Of a stretch of 64,000 nt of DNA, positions 28,158 to 37,188 are shown in pieces. The stretch is from contig NZ_WJFC01000053.1 of assembly GCF_009725235.1 (NCBI RefSeq), positions 1 through 64,000 of the forward strand, in the 5' to 3' direction. Made by a program: the position numbers and the translations under genes. The notes under the pieces were generated by a model. The model worked only from the letters and a program-made list of their open reading frames with translations, was not told the origin of the DNA and made no database searches. Each line of letters begins with the position of its first letter. The stretch's first letter is position 1. This DNA comes from Scytonema sp. UIC 10036. GTDB lineage: Bacteria > Cyanobacteriota > Cyanobacteriia > Cyanobacteriales > Nostocaceae.

Positions 28158-30539
28158 ATGATTAGTCAAGTTTCCGAAAAAAAAATGCATTTGGTCAGGT
28201 GGCTACTGGCAGTCGGCTGGCTAACGTTAATCTTCTCCTTATTTTACGATCCAATTTCACCTTGGTTTACAGACCCCAGTAATTCCATCAGCCCTTTTCG
28301 TCTCGCTCGTTTGGAGTCCCTTGACTCAATAAATTGCGTCAAGCTACAAGGAGTGTGTCTCACGCAACAGCCATATAGTCTTGGCAATCGCATTTTTTGG
28401 GCAATGTTTGTCCCCATCGCGATCGCAATTTTACTGGTGTTCGGTCATGAATTTTGGCGGCGGATTTGTCCATTGTATTTCTTCTCCCAAATCCCTCGGG
28501 CTTTGGGAATCCAACGCAAACGCAAAATAGTTAACCCAGATACAAATAGCATTCGTTACGAATTGACAGGTGTAGAGAAAGAGTCTTGGCTGGGACGCAA
28601 TTATCTATTTCTGCAATTTGGTTTGTTTTACTTGGGCTTGAATATCCGCATTTTGTTTGTTAATAGCGATCGCACCGCATTAGGGTTGTTCCTGCTATTA
28701 ACTATCGCCTCAGCCATTACTGTAGGTTTTCTTTTCAATGGAAGAAGTTGGTGTCAGTACTTTTGCCCAATGGCACCCGTCCAAATGTTTTACACAGGTC
28801 CACGGGGCTTGCTAGGGAGTGATGCTCACCTCAAGCCGCCACAAAGTATCACCCAATCTACCTGTAGAACGGTTGATAGTTCTGGTCAAGAAAAAAGTGC
28901 TTGTGTGAGTTGTCAATCTCCTTGTATCGACATCGACGCGGAACGTTCTTACTGGGAGGGAATTACCAGATCCGACCAAAAGCTAGTCTTCTATGGTTAT
29001 TTTGGTTTGATGCTGGGGTTCTATGTCTTCTACTTCTTGTACTCTGGCAACTGGGAATACTATTATTCTGGAGTGTGGACTCATGAAGAAGGGCAGTTAC
29101 GCACACTCTTAGCCCCAGGATTTTACATCTTCGATCGCCCAATTGCCATCCCCAAGCTCATTGCAGCTCCGCTCACTCTCGCTGTTTTTTGCGCGGCTAG
29201 CTATTTTACCTGTCTATCTTTAGAAAAAGCCTATAAAGCTTATCTGAAACGGAAAAACAAATACCATAATGAGGAACAATTACTGCACGTCTGTTTTGTC
29301 TTGTGTACCTTTGTTTCCTTCAACGTCTTCTTTATATTCGGCGGTCGCCCCAATTTGAACTTACTACCAGATTGGGCAATTATAGCATTCAACATGTTTA
29401 TCGTGCTAGTCAGCAGTCTATGGCTGCAGCGCAGCTTGGGGCGTAGCAAAGAGCGTTATTCCCGTGAAAGTTTAGCTAATAGATTGCGCCGACAGTTGGA
29501 CAAGCTAGCTGTGGACTGGTCAAAGTTGCTGGAAGGACGTTCATTGCAAGACCTGATTCCAGAAGAAGTCTATGTTCTTGCCAAGGTGCTGCCCAGTTTC
29601 AATCGTGCAGAACGAGGGCGAGTTTATAAAGAAGTTTTGCGTGAAGCTTTAGAAGATGGAAACGTTAGTTCGGCGGAAAGTTCGGCAGCCCTTAAAGAGC
29701 TACGCAAACAATTGAATGTAACTGATGAAGAGCACTATAATACTATAGCAGAACTTGGGGTAGAAAATCCAAGCTTACTCGATCCTCAAAAGCGACTCAG
29801 TCGCGAAAACAAATTGCGGATCGAAAGCTATAGGTATGCATTAGATTTGCTGATTCAGGATCTGATGGCAAGCGGCACACCATTGCAAGAGGCGATCGAG
29901 CGCCAGCAAAAGCAAATCCTTGCCTTGAGACAAGAGTATGCTATCACGGCAGATGAACAGGAACAAGTCTTGGCTGAGATGTTTAATCAAGATGGTTTAC
30001 TTCTGGGAACAGCCGAAACCCTGTTGGCTGGGCTGCAAGAACTGGCTGTACGCGATCAAATACTGTGCAACTCAGTCCCAAATCCGCAAGCGTCTGTTTA
30101 TGTTTTGTTGCGAAAAGCCGTGCAGGAGAGGAAAAAACTGATGACAACTCAGTTACTCTGCATTTTAGAATTGTTGGGAGACTCTCCTGAAGCTTTCAAC
30201 ATTGCTCGTTCAACAGGCATATTGGCGGCTAATGTCATAGCAGAAATTCTGCAGTCTAACGATGAGCAGTTAAGCTGGCAAAAGCGTTTAACCCCAAGGG
30301 TTATGAGTTCATTAAAACAACAAGACAAGCTCAGTCAGCCTCTCCCATTATCAACACAACTCGGCATTGCTGCCACCAACACTCAAAAACTGCAAACAAA
30401 ACCTTATCTGTTAGAAGTTACCACGCCATTCACCAAGCAGCAAACATTTCGTCCAGAAGCAATTCATAATGTCTTGCTCGAACTCTTACAAGACTTAGAC
30501 CCCCTAGTGCAAGCAGCCAGTCTTTATGCCGTTACATAA
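28158..30539 (+). CDS. Membrane 4Fe-4S (NapH/NosR-like) protein, C-terminus cut off by an insertion
   Basis: Membrane redox protein of about 793 residues as it stands. Several transmembrane helices span the first 430 residues. Cys motifs face the cytoplasm: RRICPLYFF, WCQYFCP (CxxxCP as in NapH/NosR/RdxA) and CVSCQSPC (CxxCxxxC, an additional cluster). The part after about 440 is helical and HEAT-like (PEEVYVLAKVLP, DLDPLVQAASLYAV). The stop codon lies at the left junction of the tnpB element. Beyond the element a frame without a start codon continues at 32026-32226 into the FHA gene, so the original protein was probably about 1100 residues with C-terminal FHA and cNMP domains. ATG 28158 is preferred over TTG 28137. 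Confidence 0.8.
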   Translation: MISQVSEKKMHLVRWLLAVGWLTLIFSLFYDPISPWFTDPSNSISPFRLARLESLDSINCVKLQGVCLTQQPYSLGNRIFWAMFVPIAIAILLVFGHEFWRRICPLYFFSQIPRALGIQRKRKIVNPDTNSIRYELTGVEKESWLGRNYLFLQFGLFYLGLNIRILFVNSDRTALGLFLLLTIASAITVGFLFNGRSWCQYFCPMAPVQMFYTGPRGLLGSDAHLKPPQSITQSTCRTVDSSGQEKSACVSCQSPCIDIDAERSYWEGITRSDQKLVFYGYFGLMLGFYVFYFLYSGNWEYYYSGVWTHEEGQLRTLLAPGFYIFDRPIAIPKLIAAPLTLAVFCAASYFTCLSLEKAYKAYLKRKNKYHNEEQLLHVCFVLCTFVSFNVFFIFGGRPNLNLLPDWAIIAFNMFIVLVSSLWLQRSLGRSKERYSRESLANRLRRQLDKLAVDWSKLLEGRSLQDLIPEEVYVLAKVLPSFNRAERGRVYKEVLREALEDGNVSSAESSAALKELRKQLNVTDEEHYNTIAELGVENPSLLDPQKRLSRENKLRIESYRYALDLLIQDLMASGTPLQEAIERQQKQILALRQEYAITADEQEQVLAEMFNQDGLLLGTAETLLAGLQELAVRDQILCNSVPNPQASVYVLLRKAVQERKKLMTTQLLCILELLGDSPEAFNIARSTGILAANVIAEILQSNDEQLSWQKRLTPRVMSSLKQQDKLSQPLPLSTQLGIAATNTQKLQTKPYLLEVTTPFTKQQTFRPEAIHNVLLELLQDLDPLVQAASLYAVT

Positions 30540-30760
30540 GACTTACCCAAAGTTACCCAAGGCTAGACATTCTTCGTCAGGTTGTCGTAGCTGAACTTTG
30601 ATGCTCACTTCCTGCTTCACTCTGGCGGTGTCGGCACCAACCAGTCCACAGGCTCACTCCACCTAACTGGCGGTGATGGACGAATAGTTTTTCAGGTTGA
30701 TGGCAGCATTCAGGTCTCGGTTAACGCTGAGACCACACTCACAATTAAAAGTTCTTTCTT
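30536..30760 (-). ncRNA. Putative omega RNA (reRNA) of TnpB
   Basis: For IS605-group elements the TnpB guide RNA comes from the 3' end of tnpB through the element's end, and the guide is read from flanking DNA. Here that would cover the end of tnpB and the GC-rich structured segment to about 30536, with the guide continuing leftward into the host gene (about 30516-30535). Placement is by family analogy; the 5' end is arbitrary. Confidence 0.4.
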
Positions 30761-31775
30761 TCAATGAAAGTTCTTTCTTAAGTGTTCCGCAATTGGAACA
30801 AGTTTTAGAACTAGGAAACCACCTATCAGCAATGACAAGTTTAGTACCATAGAACTCGCACTTGTAGGTTAATTGTCTCCGGAATTCAAAGAATCCCATG
30901 TCAGCAATAGAAGCGGCTAGTTTGTGATTAGCCATCATGCCAGATACATTTAAGTCTTCTATAGCTACTACGCCGTGGTTTTTGGCTAATAGTGTAGTCA
31001 ACTTGTGCAATGTATCTTTTCGGATGTTGGCAATCTTTTTGTGCAACTTAGCTATCTGCATCTGGGCTGAGTTCCAATTAGCTGAACCTATGACTTTATG
31101 ACGATTCAACCATTGCATTCTCGAAAGCTTATCCTTGAACTTTTTGTAGGATTTAGCACCTTCTATTATTTCTCCGGTAGACAATGTTGCCAGATTTAAA
31201 ATACCTAAATCAACACCTACAGTCGGAAAAAACCAAGTTTCTTCTAATTTCAAATCTTCTGGAGATTGGTCAAATCTAAAACTAATAAACCATCTATCAG
31301 CCTCCCGACTAATTGTGCAAGTTTTGATTTCATCTTCTTGGGGGAGTTTTTCATAAGTTTTCAATACACCGATAACAGGAACTTGAATTTTTTTAACTCC
31401 TTTGATTTTGATTGAGCCTTCTAAAGTGAAAGAATCCTGTCTTCCTTTTTTCTGAAATTTGGGGACTCCTTTTTTCTTTTCAAAAAAATCTTTCCAAGCT
31501 ACTCGTAATGCTCTTAATGCCATTTGAGGAGTAGATTTAGAACACTCGTAATACCATGGACATTCAGGCTTTACCAATGCTACCAACCATTTATGCAAAT
31601 CAATTGCTGTCGGGAACTTTATCTTTTCAGTGGGGTTTGCTTTGTTCCAATCTAGAATCTGTTTGGTAAGTCCCAATCCCCAATTCCAAGCATGACGTGC
31701 TACACCACAATGTTTCGCTAGGTTGGTACGTTGCTGATTATTTAGTTTTAGTTCTGTTTTAAATCCGAGTAGCAT
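30663..31775 (-). CDS. tnpB: RNA-guided endonuclease TnpB
   Basis: A 370-residue TnpB, the ancestor-type nuclease of Cas12. By family knowledge it uses an omega RNA to cut DNA next to a short TAM and helps keep the element in the genome. The RuvC triad is intact: Asp189 (VGVDLGILNL), Glu273 (AIEDLNVSG) and Asp354 (VNRDLNAAINL). The zinc ribbon has Cys326, Cys329, Cys345 and Cys347. Its start overlaps the upstream small RHH gene by 28 nt. There is no tnpA in the element. Intact catalytic residues suggest a recent insertion. Confidence 0.93.
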   Translation of the reverse strand: MLLGFKTELKLNNQQRTNLAKHCGVARHAWNWGLGLTKQILDWNKANPTEKIKFPTAIDLHKWLVALVKPECPWYYECSKSTPQMALRALRVAWKDFFEKKKGVPKFQKKGRQDSFTLEGSIKIKGVKKIQVPVIGVLKTYEKLPQEDEIKTCTISREADRWFISFRFDQSPEDLKLEETWFFPTVGVDLGILNLATLSTGEIIEGAKSYKKFKDKLSRMQWLNRHKVIGSANWNSAQMQIAKLHKKIANIRKDTLHKLTTLLAKNHGVVAIEDLNVSGMMANHKLAASIADMGFFEFRRQLTYKCEFYGTKLVIADRWFPSSKTCSNCGTLKKELSLKERTFNCECGLSVNRDLNAAINLKNYSSITAS

Positions 31776-31903
31776 GGTAATCCTTTAATCCATTCTCTAA
31801 ATGCTTGAGACATATTCCAACCTTGGTGTTCAGCATAAGCTTGTAATTTATCCAACTCTTGTTGAGTTAGTAAAACTTTGAACCATCTATCTCGTTGCGG
31901 CAT
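31748..31903 (-). CDS. Small ribbon-helix-helix protein encoded before tnpB
   Basis: A 51-residue protein from ATG 31903, beginning MPQRDRWFKVLLTQQELDKL. It has the RHH pattern: a short strand (WFKVLLT), helix, turn with GWNMS, helix (QAFREWIKGL). It probably binds DNA and may autoregulate the element or bind its ends. The stop overlaps the tnpB start by 28 nt, so translation is coupled. An upstream ATG (32005) would add a hydrophobic stretch read from the element's end and is less likely. Confidence 0.6.
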   Translation of the reverse strand: MPQRDRWFKVLLTQQELDKLQAYAEHQGWNMSQAFREWIKGLPCYSDLKQN

Positions 31904-32025
31904 AAACTTTATTGGACTGTATGGTCTAAATATAACCAAAATAAGACCAATCACTAAGTAGAGAAAACCGTACATAAACCGAACAAATATATAATAGTTA
32001 CCCAAAAATGACTATTAATGGGTAA

Positions 32026-32976
32026 CTATGTCCAACAATTAAGTTACAGTTACAATCCCTACATCAGATTCATCCTGCGGTTGGTATCCAGCAGGCTCAT
32101 CAAATACTGAATGCCAAGCAAAATAAAGATTGGCTTCTACAGGAAACAGCCCAAAGCATTCTCTCTCACGAGCAGTCCCAGAATGAACCTGCCAATGTAG
32201 CGACTCTCATTGCTCAGGTTAGAGCAATGGGACGCACAGAAACCCGGATTTTCCAACAGCCGACGATTCGAGTCGGACGGGGACACGAGAACGATATCGT
32301 TATTTTAGATAAACGTGTTTCCCGACAGCACGCTATATTTTATCTAAGTGACAAAGGAGTCAGTGTTAAAGATTTGGGAAGCGGCAATGGTCTACGCATT
32401 GGAAAGGAACATATTTACAACCAGCAAAAGCAACTGAACCAGGGAGATTTTGTTCGCTTTAGCAGCACAGATGAGTTAGTCCTCCTTCTACAATGGGAAA
32501 TGCGAGCTCCCCAAGAAGATCCCATCGCTCAATCAAAAGGAACCTTAGAAAAGCTGTTATGGCTTTATGACAGTAGTTTCTTCCAAGGGCTGAAGGCAAA
32601 TACTTTGATTGAATTGGCTCGCAATGCAAGCGTGCGAGTTTACCATCCGCAACAAGAAATCTGCAAAATAGGAGCACCTGCTGTTGAACTTATAGTCCTG
32701 ATTGATGGCGAAGCAATGGTACTTGCAAACGATACACAGAGCAATCTAACTATCTTGCCGGGGCAAACTATTGGTGAACTAGAAGTATTAACCCACAGCT
32801 ATTACACGGCAACAGTAGTGACAGAAGGAGTACAGTGTCGGGCTTTAGCTGTCAAGGCAAAAGACTTTGAGGCAGCGCTTTCACATAATCCAGTATTGGC
32901 AATGAATGTCTTAGAGATGGTAAGTGCTCGCCTCCAACAAAGTTTAGGGCAGGTAGCAGCTATGACTCAAGTATAG
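32026..32976 (+). CDS. FHA + cyclic-nucleotide-binding protein, probably the severed C-terminus of the 4Fe-4S gene
   Basis: The first usable start is ATG 32227 (249 residues), but the frame is open from 32026 without any start codon and encodes helical sequence of the same style as the end of the gene at 28158. FHA domain (about 8-85 from ATG 32227): VGRGHENDIVI, SRQHA, and GSGNGLRI, the phosphothreonine-binding residues. Cyclic-nucleotide-binding domain (about 115-240): IVLIDGEAMV, GELEVL and TATVVTE; the Arg usual in the phosphate cassette is not obvious. It is 24 bp from the next FHA gene, so one transcript is likely. Residual expression from ATG 32227 is possible but has only a weak ribosome site. 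Confidence 0.75.
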   Translation, partial: LCPTIKLQLQSLHQIHPAVGIQQAHQILNAKQNKDWLLQETAQSILSHEQSQNEPANVATLIAQVRAMGRTETRIFQQPTIRVGRGHENDIVILDKRVSRQHAIFYLSDKGVSVKDLGSGNGLRIGKEHIYNQQKQLNQGDFVRFSSTDELVLLLQWEMRAPQEDPIAQSKGTLEKLLWLYDSSFFQGLKANTLIELARNASVRVYHPQQEICKIGAPAVELIVLIDGEAMVLANDTQSNLTILPGQTIGELEVLTHSYYTATVVTEGVQCRALAVKAKDFEAALSHNPVLAMNVLEMVSARLQQSLGQVAAMTQV

Positions 32977-33000
32977 ACAGCATTATATCATGAAAGGGGT

Positions 33001-34674
33001 ATGATTAAAATCAAAGTCATCGATCCAAAGAAGCCAGACCAGCTGCAATTGGTAGACTTAAAACCAGAAACAAAGCCCAATCAGGAGTGCTTTATTGGTC
33101 GCTTTTTGAACTGCGATTTATTTCTAGACAGTGCTGAAGTCAGCAGGTTGCACGGTAAAGTTTTTCAGAAACATGGAAACTATTATTTTGCTGACTTGGG
33201 TAGCAGGGGTGGTTCCCGGATTAATGGCGAAAGTACTTTAATCAATCAGGATTATCTTCTGCATCCTGGTGACACCATTCAAATCGGTAGATTTATTCTG
33301 ATGATTTCACAAATTAGGTCAGAGGAAGACAAAACGCTTATAGAATCACAAAAAAACTTACAAGAAATCGTCGTTACTCAGCCCAACGAGCGCGTAATAT
33401 CAACAGTCCCCCCTGTCTCTCCTCTTGAAGATATGCCAGTGGCGATGGTAGAATCGTCTGGGTTGCAACGCTCGGTGAAGGAATTAACGGTTCGCTGCAT
33501 AGGTGTTATTGATGAAACACATGATGTGAAAACCTTTCGCTTTGTGGCAGATCCTCCAGTGTTGTTCGCTTATAAACCAGGTCAGTCTGTTGTGCTCGAA
33601 CTGGAAATTAATAACGAACTGATTTGGCATTCTTACTCCATTTCATCAAGTCCCTCGCGTCCCCATACCTTAGAAATCACCGTCAAACGTTTCCCCTCTG
33701 TCCCTGGTTCTGAAGTTGAGGAACAGCAGGCATTGGTTTCTAACTGGTTGCACAAAAATGTGACAACTGGAAGTATACTTAAGCTGAATGAACCGTCGGG
33801 GAATTTTACCTGCTTCGCCAACCCCAAGCAAAAACTGTTGCTGATATCGGCAGGCAGTGGTATCACGCCTATGATGTCTATGTCTCGTTGGCTGTGTGAC
33901 ACTGGCGCTAGTTGCGATATAGTTTTATTCCACTGCGCCCGCACTCCTCGTGACATCATTTTTCGTCAGGAACTAGAGATGATGTCAGCGCGGTATCCGA
34001 ATTTTCATCTGGCAATTTCTACCACTCGCAGAGAACCCGGACAGAGTTGGTTTGGTCTTACAGGCAGGCTTGATGCAGCCATGCTACAAGTTATTGCACC
34101 TGATTTTCGCGATCGCACTGTATACGTTTGTGGACCTCATGACTTCATGGAATGCGTCAACCAGATGCTAAAAAGCCTTGACTTCCCCATGCAGAACTAC
34201 TATGAAGAAAGGTTTGAAACCCCACGGAAAAAGTCTACGGCGGTGTCCGAACAACAAGCTGTTGCTGGCAGCCCAGCTTTGGGATTAAAACAGACGGTTG
34301 TGACTGTGCCCACAGAAACTTTTTGGGAGTCAAGAGGGGGTAACAATACTGGTAAGGGGACACCAACTGTCATACAGACTTCTACCTTGCCAGAGACAAC
34401 GTCCTCCAGTCAAAATGCTGTAGTTTTCTTGAAATCGGGGAAAGAAGTCAAGAGTGATGGCGAACAACCTATCCTTAACTTAGCTGAACAGGAAGGGGTA
34501 AAAATTCTTAGTAGTTGTCGTTCTGGAATTTGCGGTAGATGCAAGAAGCGGAAGTTACAAGGAGAAGTCTGGACTGAAGGCGAACCAAAAGCTTTGGACG
34601 AAAGCCAATGTCAGGAGGGCTACATTCTGACCTGCATCTCTTACCCGATTGGGCTGGTTTTGATCGATGCATAA
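33001..34674 (+). CDS. FHA - flavoreductase - [2Fe-2S] ferredoxin fusion
   Basis: A 557-residue soluble redox protein. FHA (about 1-105): IGRFLNCDLFL, SRLHGKVF and GSRGGSRIN. FNR-like reductase (about 160-400): FAD-site HSYSISSSPS, NAD(P)-site SAGSGITPMM and VYVCGPHDFM, as in the HCP reductase / phenol hydroxylase reductase group. A linker (about 405-465), then plant-type ferredoxin (about 465-557) with CRSGICGRC and a distal Cys in LTCIS, giving Cx4Cx2C...C for the 2Fe-2S cluster. Electrons would run NAD(P)H to FAD to 2Fe-2S. The FHA domain suggests docking to a threonine-phosphorylated partner. AAAGGGG lies just before the ATG. Confidence 0.9.
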   Translation: MIKIKVIDPKKPDQLQLVDLKPETKPNQECFIGRFLNCDLFLDSAEVSRLHGKVFQKHGNYYFADLGSRGGSRINGESTLINQDYLLHPGDTIQIGRFILMISQIRSEEDKTLIESQKNLQEIVVTQPNERVISTVPPVSPLEDMPVAMVESSGLQRSVKELTVRCIGVIDETHDVKTFRFVADPPVLFAYKPGQSVVLELEINNELIWHSYSISSSPSRPHTLEITVKRFPSVPGSEVEEQQALVSNWLHKNVTTGSILKLNEPSGNFTCFANPKQKLLLISAGSGITPMMSMSRWLCDTGASCDIVLFHCARTPRDIIFRQELEMMSARYPNFHLAISTTRREPGQSWFGLTGRLDAAMLQVIAPDFRDRTVYVCGPHDFMECVNQMLKSLDFPMQNYYEERFETPRKKSTAVSEQQAVAGSPALGLKQTVVTVPTETFWESRGGNNTGKGTPTVIQTSTLPETTSSSQNAVVFLKSGKEVKSDGEQPILNLAEQEGVKILSSCRSGICGRCKKRKLQGEVWTEGEPKALDESQCQEGYILTCISYPIGLVLIDA

Positions 34675-34736
34675 AATATATATACCGTACTTATTAGCTA
34701 TTTATATTAAAATTATGTTAAGATAGCCGGGGTTTT

Positions 34737-36854
34737 ATGTTTAATAAGTTACAAAATATACTAACCCAGCCTGTGGTTGTTGCTAGTGTCATGGCGGGTC
34801 TGTTGGTGGTTGGATTTCAACGGTTGGGAGTGCTAGAGTCTATAGAACTCAAGGCTTTTGACTACATGATGCAAAGGCGTGCTGCTCAGAGTCCAGACCC
34901 CCGACTCTTAATTGTGGCATTTACCGAAAATGACATTCAAAAATTAAAACAGTCTTCACCCAATGGTAATGTTTTAGACACAGTTTTGAGCAAACTAGAG
35001 CGCTATCAAGCAAAAGTCATTGGTTTAGACTTCTTTCGCGATCAGCCAGTGGAACCCGGTCATCAAAAGCTACTGGCAAGCCTAAAACAAAGTTCGCGCA
35101 TTGTTCCGATCTGCAAACTAGGAGATGTTCGGGAGCCTGCAGTACCACCACCATCAGGTATAGAATCTGAAATCGCAGGATTTGCGGATGTCGTGGAAGA
35201 CAGAGATGGGGTGATTCGGCGAAATTTAGTAGTCGCCGCCCCTGACCCCAAGTCAAGTTGTGCAGCCCAAGCTTCCTTAGGATTGCAACTGGCGCTCCAA
35301 TATCTAAATATTCAACCACAATTTACGCCAAAAGGAATGGAACTGGGTAATACCGTTTTTAAACCCATAGAAGCTGATTCGGGAGGTTATCAGAATATTG
35401 ATGCTCAAGGTTTTCAAATACTGCTGAACTACCGTTCTGAAAGTAAAGTTGCTCAACAAGTCAGTTTTACGGATGTACTGGGCGATCGCTTCAATCCAAG
35501 TTGGGTGAAAAACCGCATTGTCTTGATTGGCTCAACGGCACCCAGTTCTCAGGACATTCGCGATACACCCTATAGCGATGGCAAACAGGACAATTCTGGC
35601 AAAATGCCTGGAATTGTGATTCACGCTCATATAGTGAGTCAGATTCTGGATGCAGTTTCCAACGAACGATCTTTGTTTTGGTTTTGGTCCGAGTCGGAAG
35701 AAATTCTTTGGACATGGGGCTGGACTTTGGTAGGTGGAGTTTTGGCGTGGCGCATTCAGCACCCACTTCGTTTGGGGCTTTTAACCTGCACCGCCTTAGG
35801 AATACTACTTCTAAGCTGTTTTGTCATCTTTATTCATGCTGGGTGGGTACCGCTAGCACCTCCAGCTTTAGGGTTTCTTATAGCAGAAGCAGGTGTTGTC
35901 ACGTATACAGCATTCCAGAACAAGCAACATAAAGAAAAGATAGCACTCCAGATTCAAGAGCAAAAAGAAACCATTTCGCTATTACAAGCGCTGTTAAGAG
36001 AAAGTGGAAGTCAGGCAACACAGGCACCTACGGGAATTTACTATAACCCAATACACACCAAACTACTCAACAACCGCTACAAAATCACTCAAGTGCTTGG
36101 TTCTGGAGGATTTAGTTATACTTATGTAGCAGAAGATACTCATCGTCCTGGAAACCCTGTGTGTGTAGTTAAGCACTTACAACCAGCTCGAAAAGATGAT
36201 GTCTTTTTAGAAGTTTCCAGACGTTTATTTAAAAGTGAAGCAGAATTTTTAGAGGTTTTGGGTAAGCACGATCGCATCCCGCAATTGATGGCTTATTTTG
36301 AAGACAATCAGCAATTTTACCTCGTGCAAGAGTATATCGAAGGGCATTCTCTACACGAAGAACTGACCCCAGGGAAGCGCTTTCATGATGCTCAAGTGGT
36401 CAATTTTCTTAAAGATACTTTGTCGGTACTGACATTTGTTCACGCTCACGGTGTCATTCATCGAGATATAAAACCCAGCAACTTAATGCGGCGGCGAAAA
36501 GATGAACGAATCGTTTTAATTGACTTTGGCGCTGTTAAACAAATTCAGCCCCACCAGGAACAGGAGAACCACACAGTAGCCGTGGGTACCGTGGGTTATG
36601 CACCTCCAGAACAGTTCATGGGACAGCCAAGGCTAAACAGCGATATTTACGCTCTGGGAATGATTGCTATCCAAGCCTTAACCGGGACACCAGCCAAACA
36701 CCTCGAACGGGATTCAACAACAGCACTGGTTTGGCGACATCTTGCACAAACCACAGAAGAATTGGCTGCAATCTTAGACAAAATGGTGTCCTTTGACTTC
36801 CACAAGCGACAACAGTCTACTGAGGAAGTTTTATACAGTCTGCAAAAGTTGTAA
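34737..36854 (+). CDS. CHASE2 sensor Ser/Thr protein kinase
   Basis: A 705-residue membrane receptor kinase. An N-terminal helix (about 12-30) precedes a CHASE2 extracytoplasmic sensor (about 35-310). Three transmembrane helices follow (about 325-345, 348-370, 375-398), then a short coil and a kinase domain (about 440-705): GSGGFSYTY, the Lys in CVVKHLQP, HGVIHRDIKPSNLM, LIDFGAVKQ and GYAPPEQ. It follows the FHA reductase by 62 bp and closes the operon. FHA domains read phosphothreonine, so this kinase is the obvious writer for the two upstream proteins; that link is inference. Confidence 0.92.
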   Translation: MFNKLQNILTQPVVVASVMAGLLVVGFQRLGVLESIELKAFDYMMQRRAAQSPDPRLLIVAFTENDIQKLKQSSPNGNVLDTVLSKLERYQAKVIGLDFFRDQPVEPGHQKLLASLKQSSRIVPICKLGDVREPAVPPPSGIESEIAGFADVVEDRDGVIRRNLVVAAPDPKSSCAAQASLGLQLALQYLNIQPQFTPKGMELGNTVFKPIEADSGGYQNIDAQGFQILLNYRSESKVAQQVSFTDVLGDRFNPSWVKNRIVLIGSTAPSSQDIRDTPYSDGKQDNSGKMPGIVIHAHIVSQILDAVSNERSLFWFWSESEEILWTWGWTLVGGVLAWRIQHPLRLGLLTCTALGILLLSCFVIFIHAGWVPLAPPALGFLIAEAGVVTYTAFQNKQHKEKIALQIQEQKETISLLQALLRESGSQATQAPTGIYYNPIHTKLLNNRYKITQVLGSGGFSYTYVAEDTHRPGNPVCVVKHLQPARKDDVFLEVSRRLFKSEAEFLEVLGKHDRIPQLMAYFEDNQQFYLVQEYIEGHSLHEELTPGKRFHDAQVVNFLKDTLSVLTFVHAHGVIHRDIKPSNLMRRRKDERIVLIDFGAVKQIQPHQEQENHTVAVGTVGYAPPEQFMGQPRLNSDIYALGMIAIQALTGTPAKHLERDSTTALVWRHLAQTTEELAAILDKMVSFDFHKRQQSTEEVLYSLQKL

Positions 36855-36863
36855 GCATCATGA

Positions 36864-36897
36864 GTAGGTTGGGTTGAGGCTTTGCGAAACCCAACAC
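36864..36897. repeat. Degenerate REP-like palindrome
   Basis: GTAGGTTGGGTTGAGG followed by AAACCCAAC with a 4-5 nt change in the loop. It lies just after the CHASE2 kinase gene and may serve as a terminator between convergent genes. Confidence 0.7.
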
Positions 36898-36972
36898 TTA
36901 TTGTCCTTGTGTAACCACTTTGGGTGTGAAGTTGGAGATTTGTTTGTAATGAGGGAAGGAGTGCGATAAGCT

Positions 36973-37188
36973 TCAAGCCCTCGGCTCTGAACTGTTACGA
37001 AGACGCTCAAGAAACTCAGGATAATTTTCCAAATCCTCTAGGGATTGCAAAGGTGGCATCTCAACCCAGTGAGCTTCAGCGTGTAGCTTATCAATGTAGG
37101 CATAAAACGCTTCTTGATCATCTCGGTGAGTCAGGAAGTAGGCTTGTAGCTCTTTCCGGCTCATTGCCTCAAAGTTAGGTTGGCTCAT
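36973..37188 (-). CDS. DUF6887 family protein (second gene of a DUF6888-DUF6887 pair)
   Basis: A 71-residue protein with the family core MSRKELQAYFLTHRDDQEAFYAYIDK near the N-terminus and an acidic, Pro-containing tail. Function unknown. ATG 37188 is chosen because GGAGG lies 8 nt upstream and the codon forms a 4-nt ATGA overlap with the stop of the DUF6888 gene. The same two-gene layout recurs at 59616-59983. An upstream ATG at 37203 lies inside DUF6888 and is not needed. Confidence 0.75.
   Translation of the reverse strand: MSQPNFEAMSRKELQAYFLTHRDDQEAFYAYIDKLHAEAHWVEMPPLQSLEDLENYPEFLERLRNSSEPRA

Larger units (their letters stand above)
30536..32045 (-). mobile_element. IS605/IS1341-type element carrying tnpB, inserted in a host gene
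   Basis: About 1.5 kb; ends are inferred to within roughly 10 bp from where the host reading frame breaks and resumes. It carries tnpB and a small ribbon-helix-helix gene but no tnpA, so it is non-autonomous. Near the right edge is a perfect 10-bp hairpin (31994-32003 with 32020-32029, ATAGTTACCC arms). Near the left edge GTTACCC and CTTACCC motifs recur. No target duplication is evident, as expected for this family. Confidence 0.75.

Noticed and set aside
30663..31775. TnpB as a Cas12 effector of a CRISPR system
   Set aside because: Size, adjacent RHH gene and element ends fit an IS605/IS1341-type transposon; no array or adaptation genes are present.
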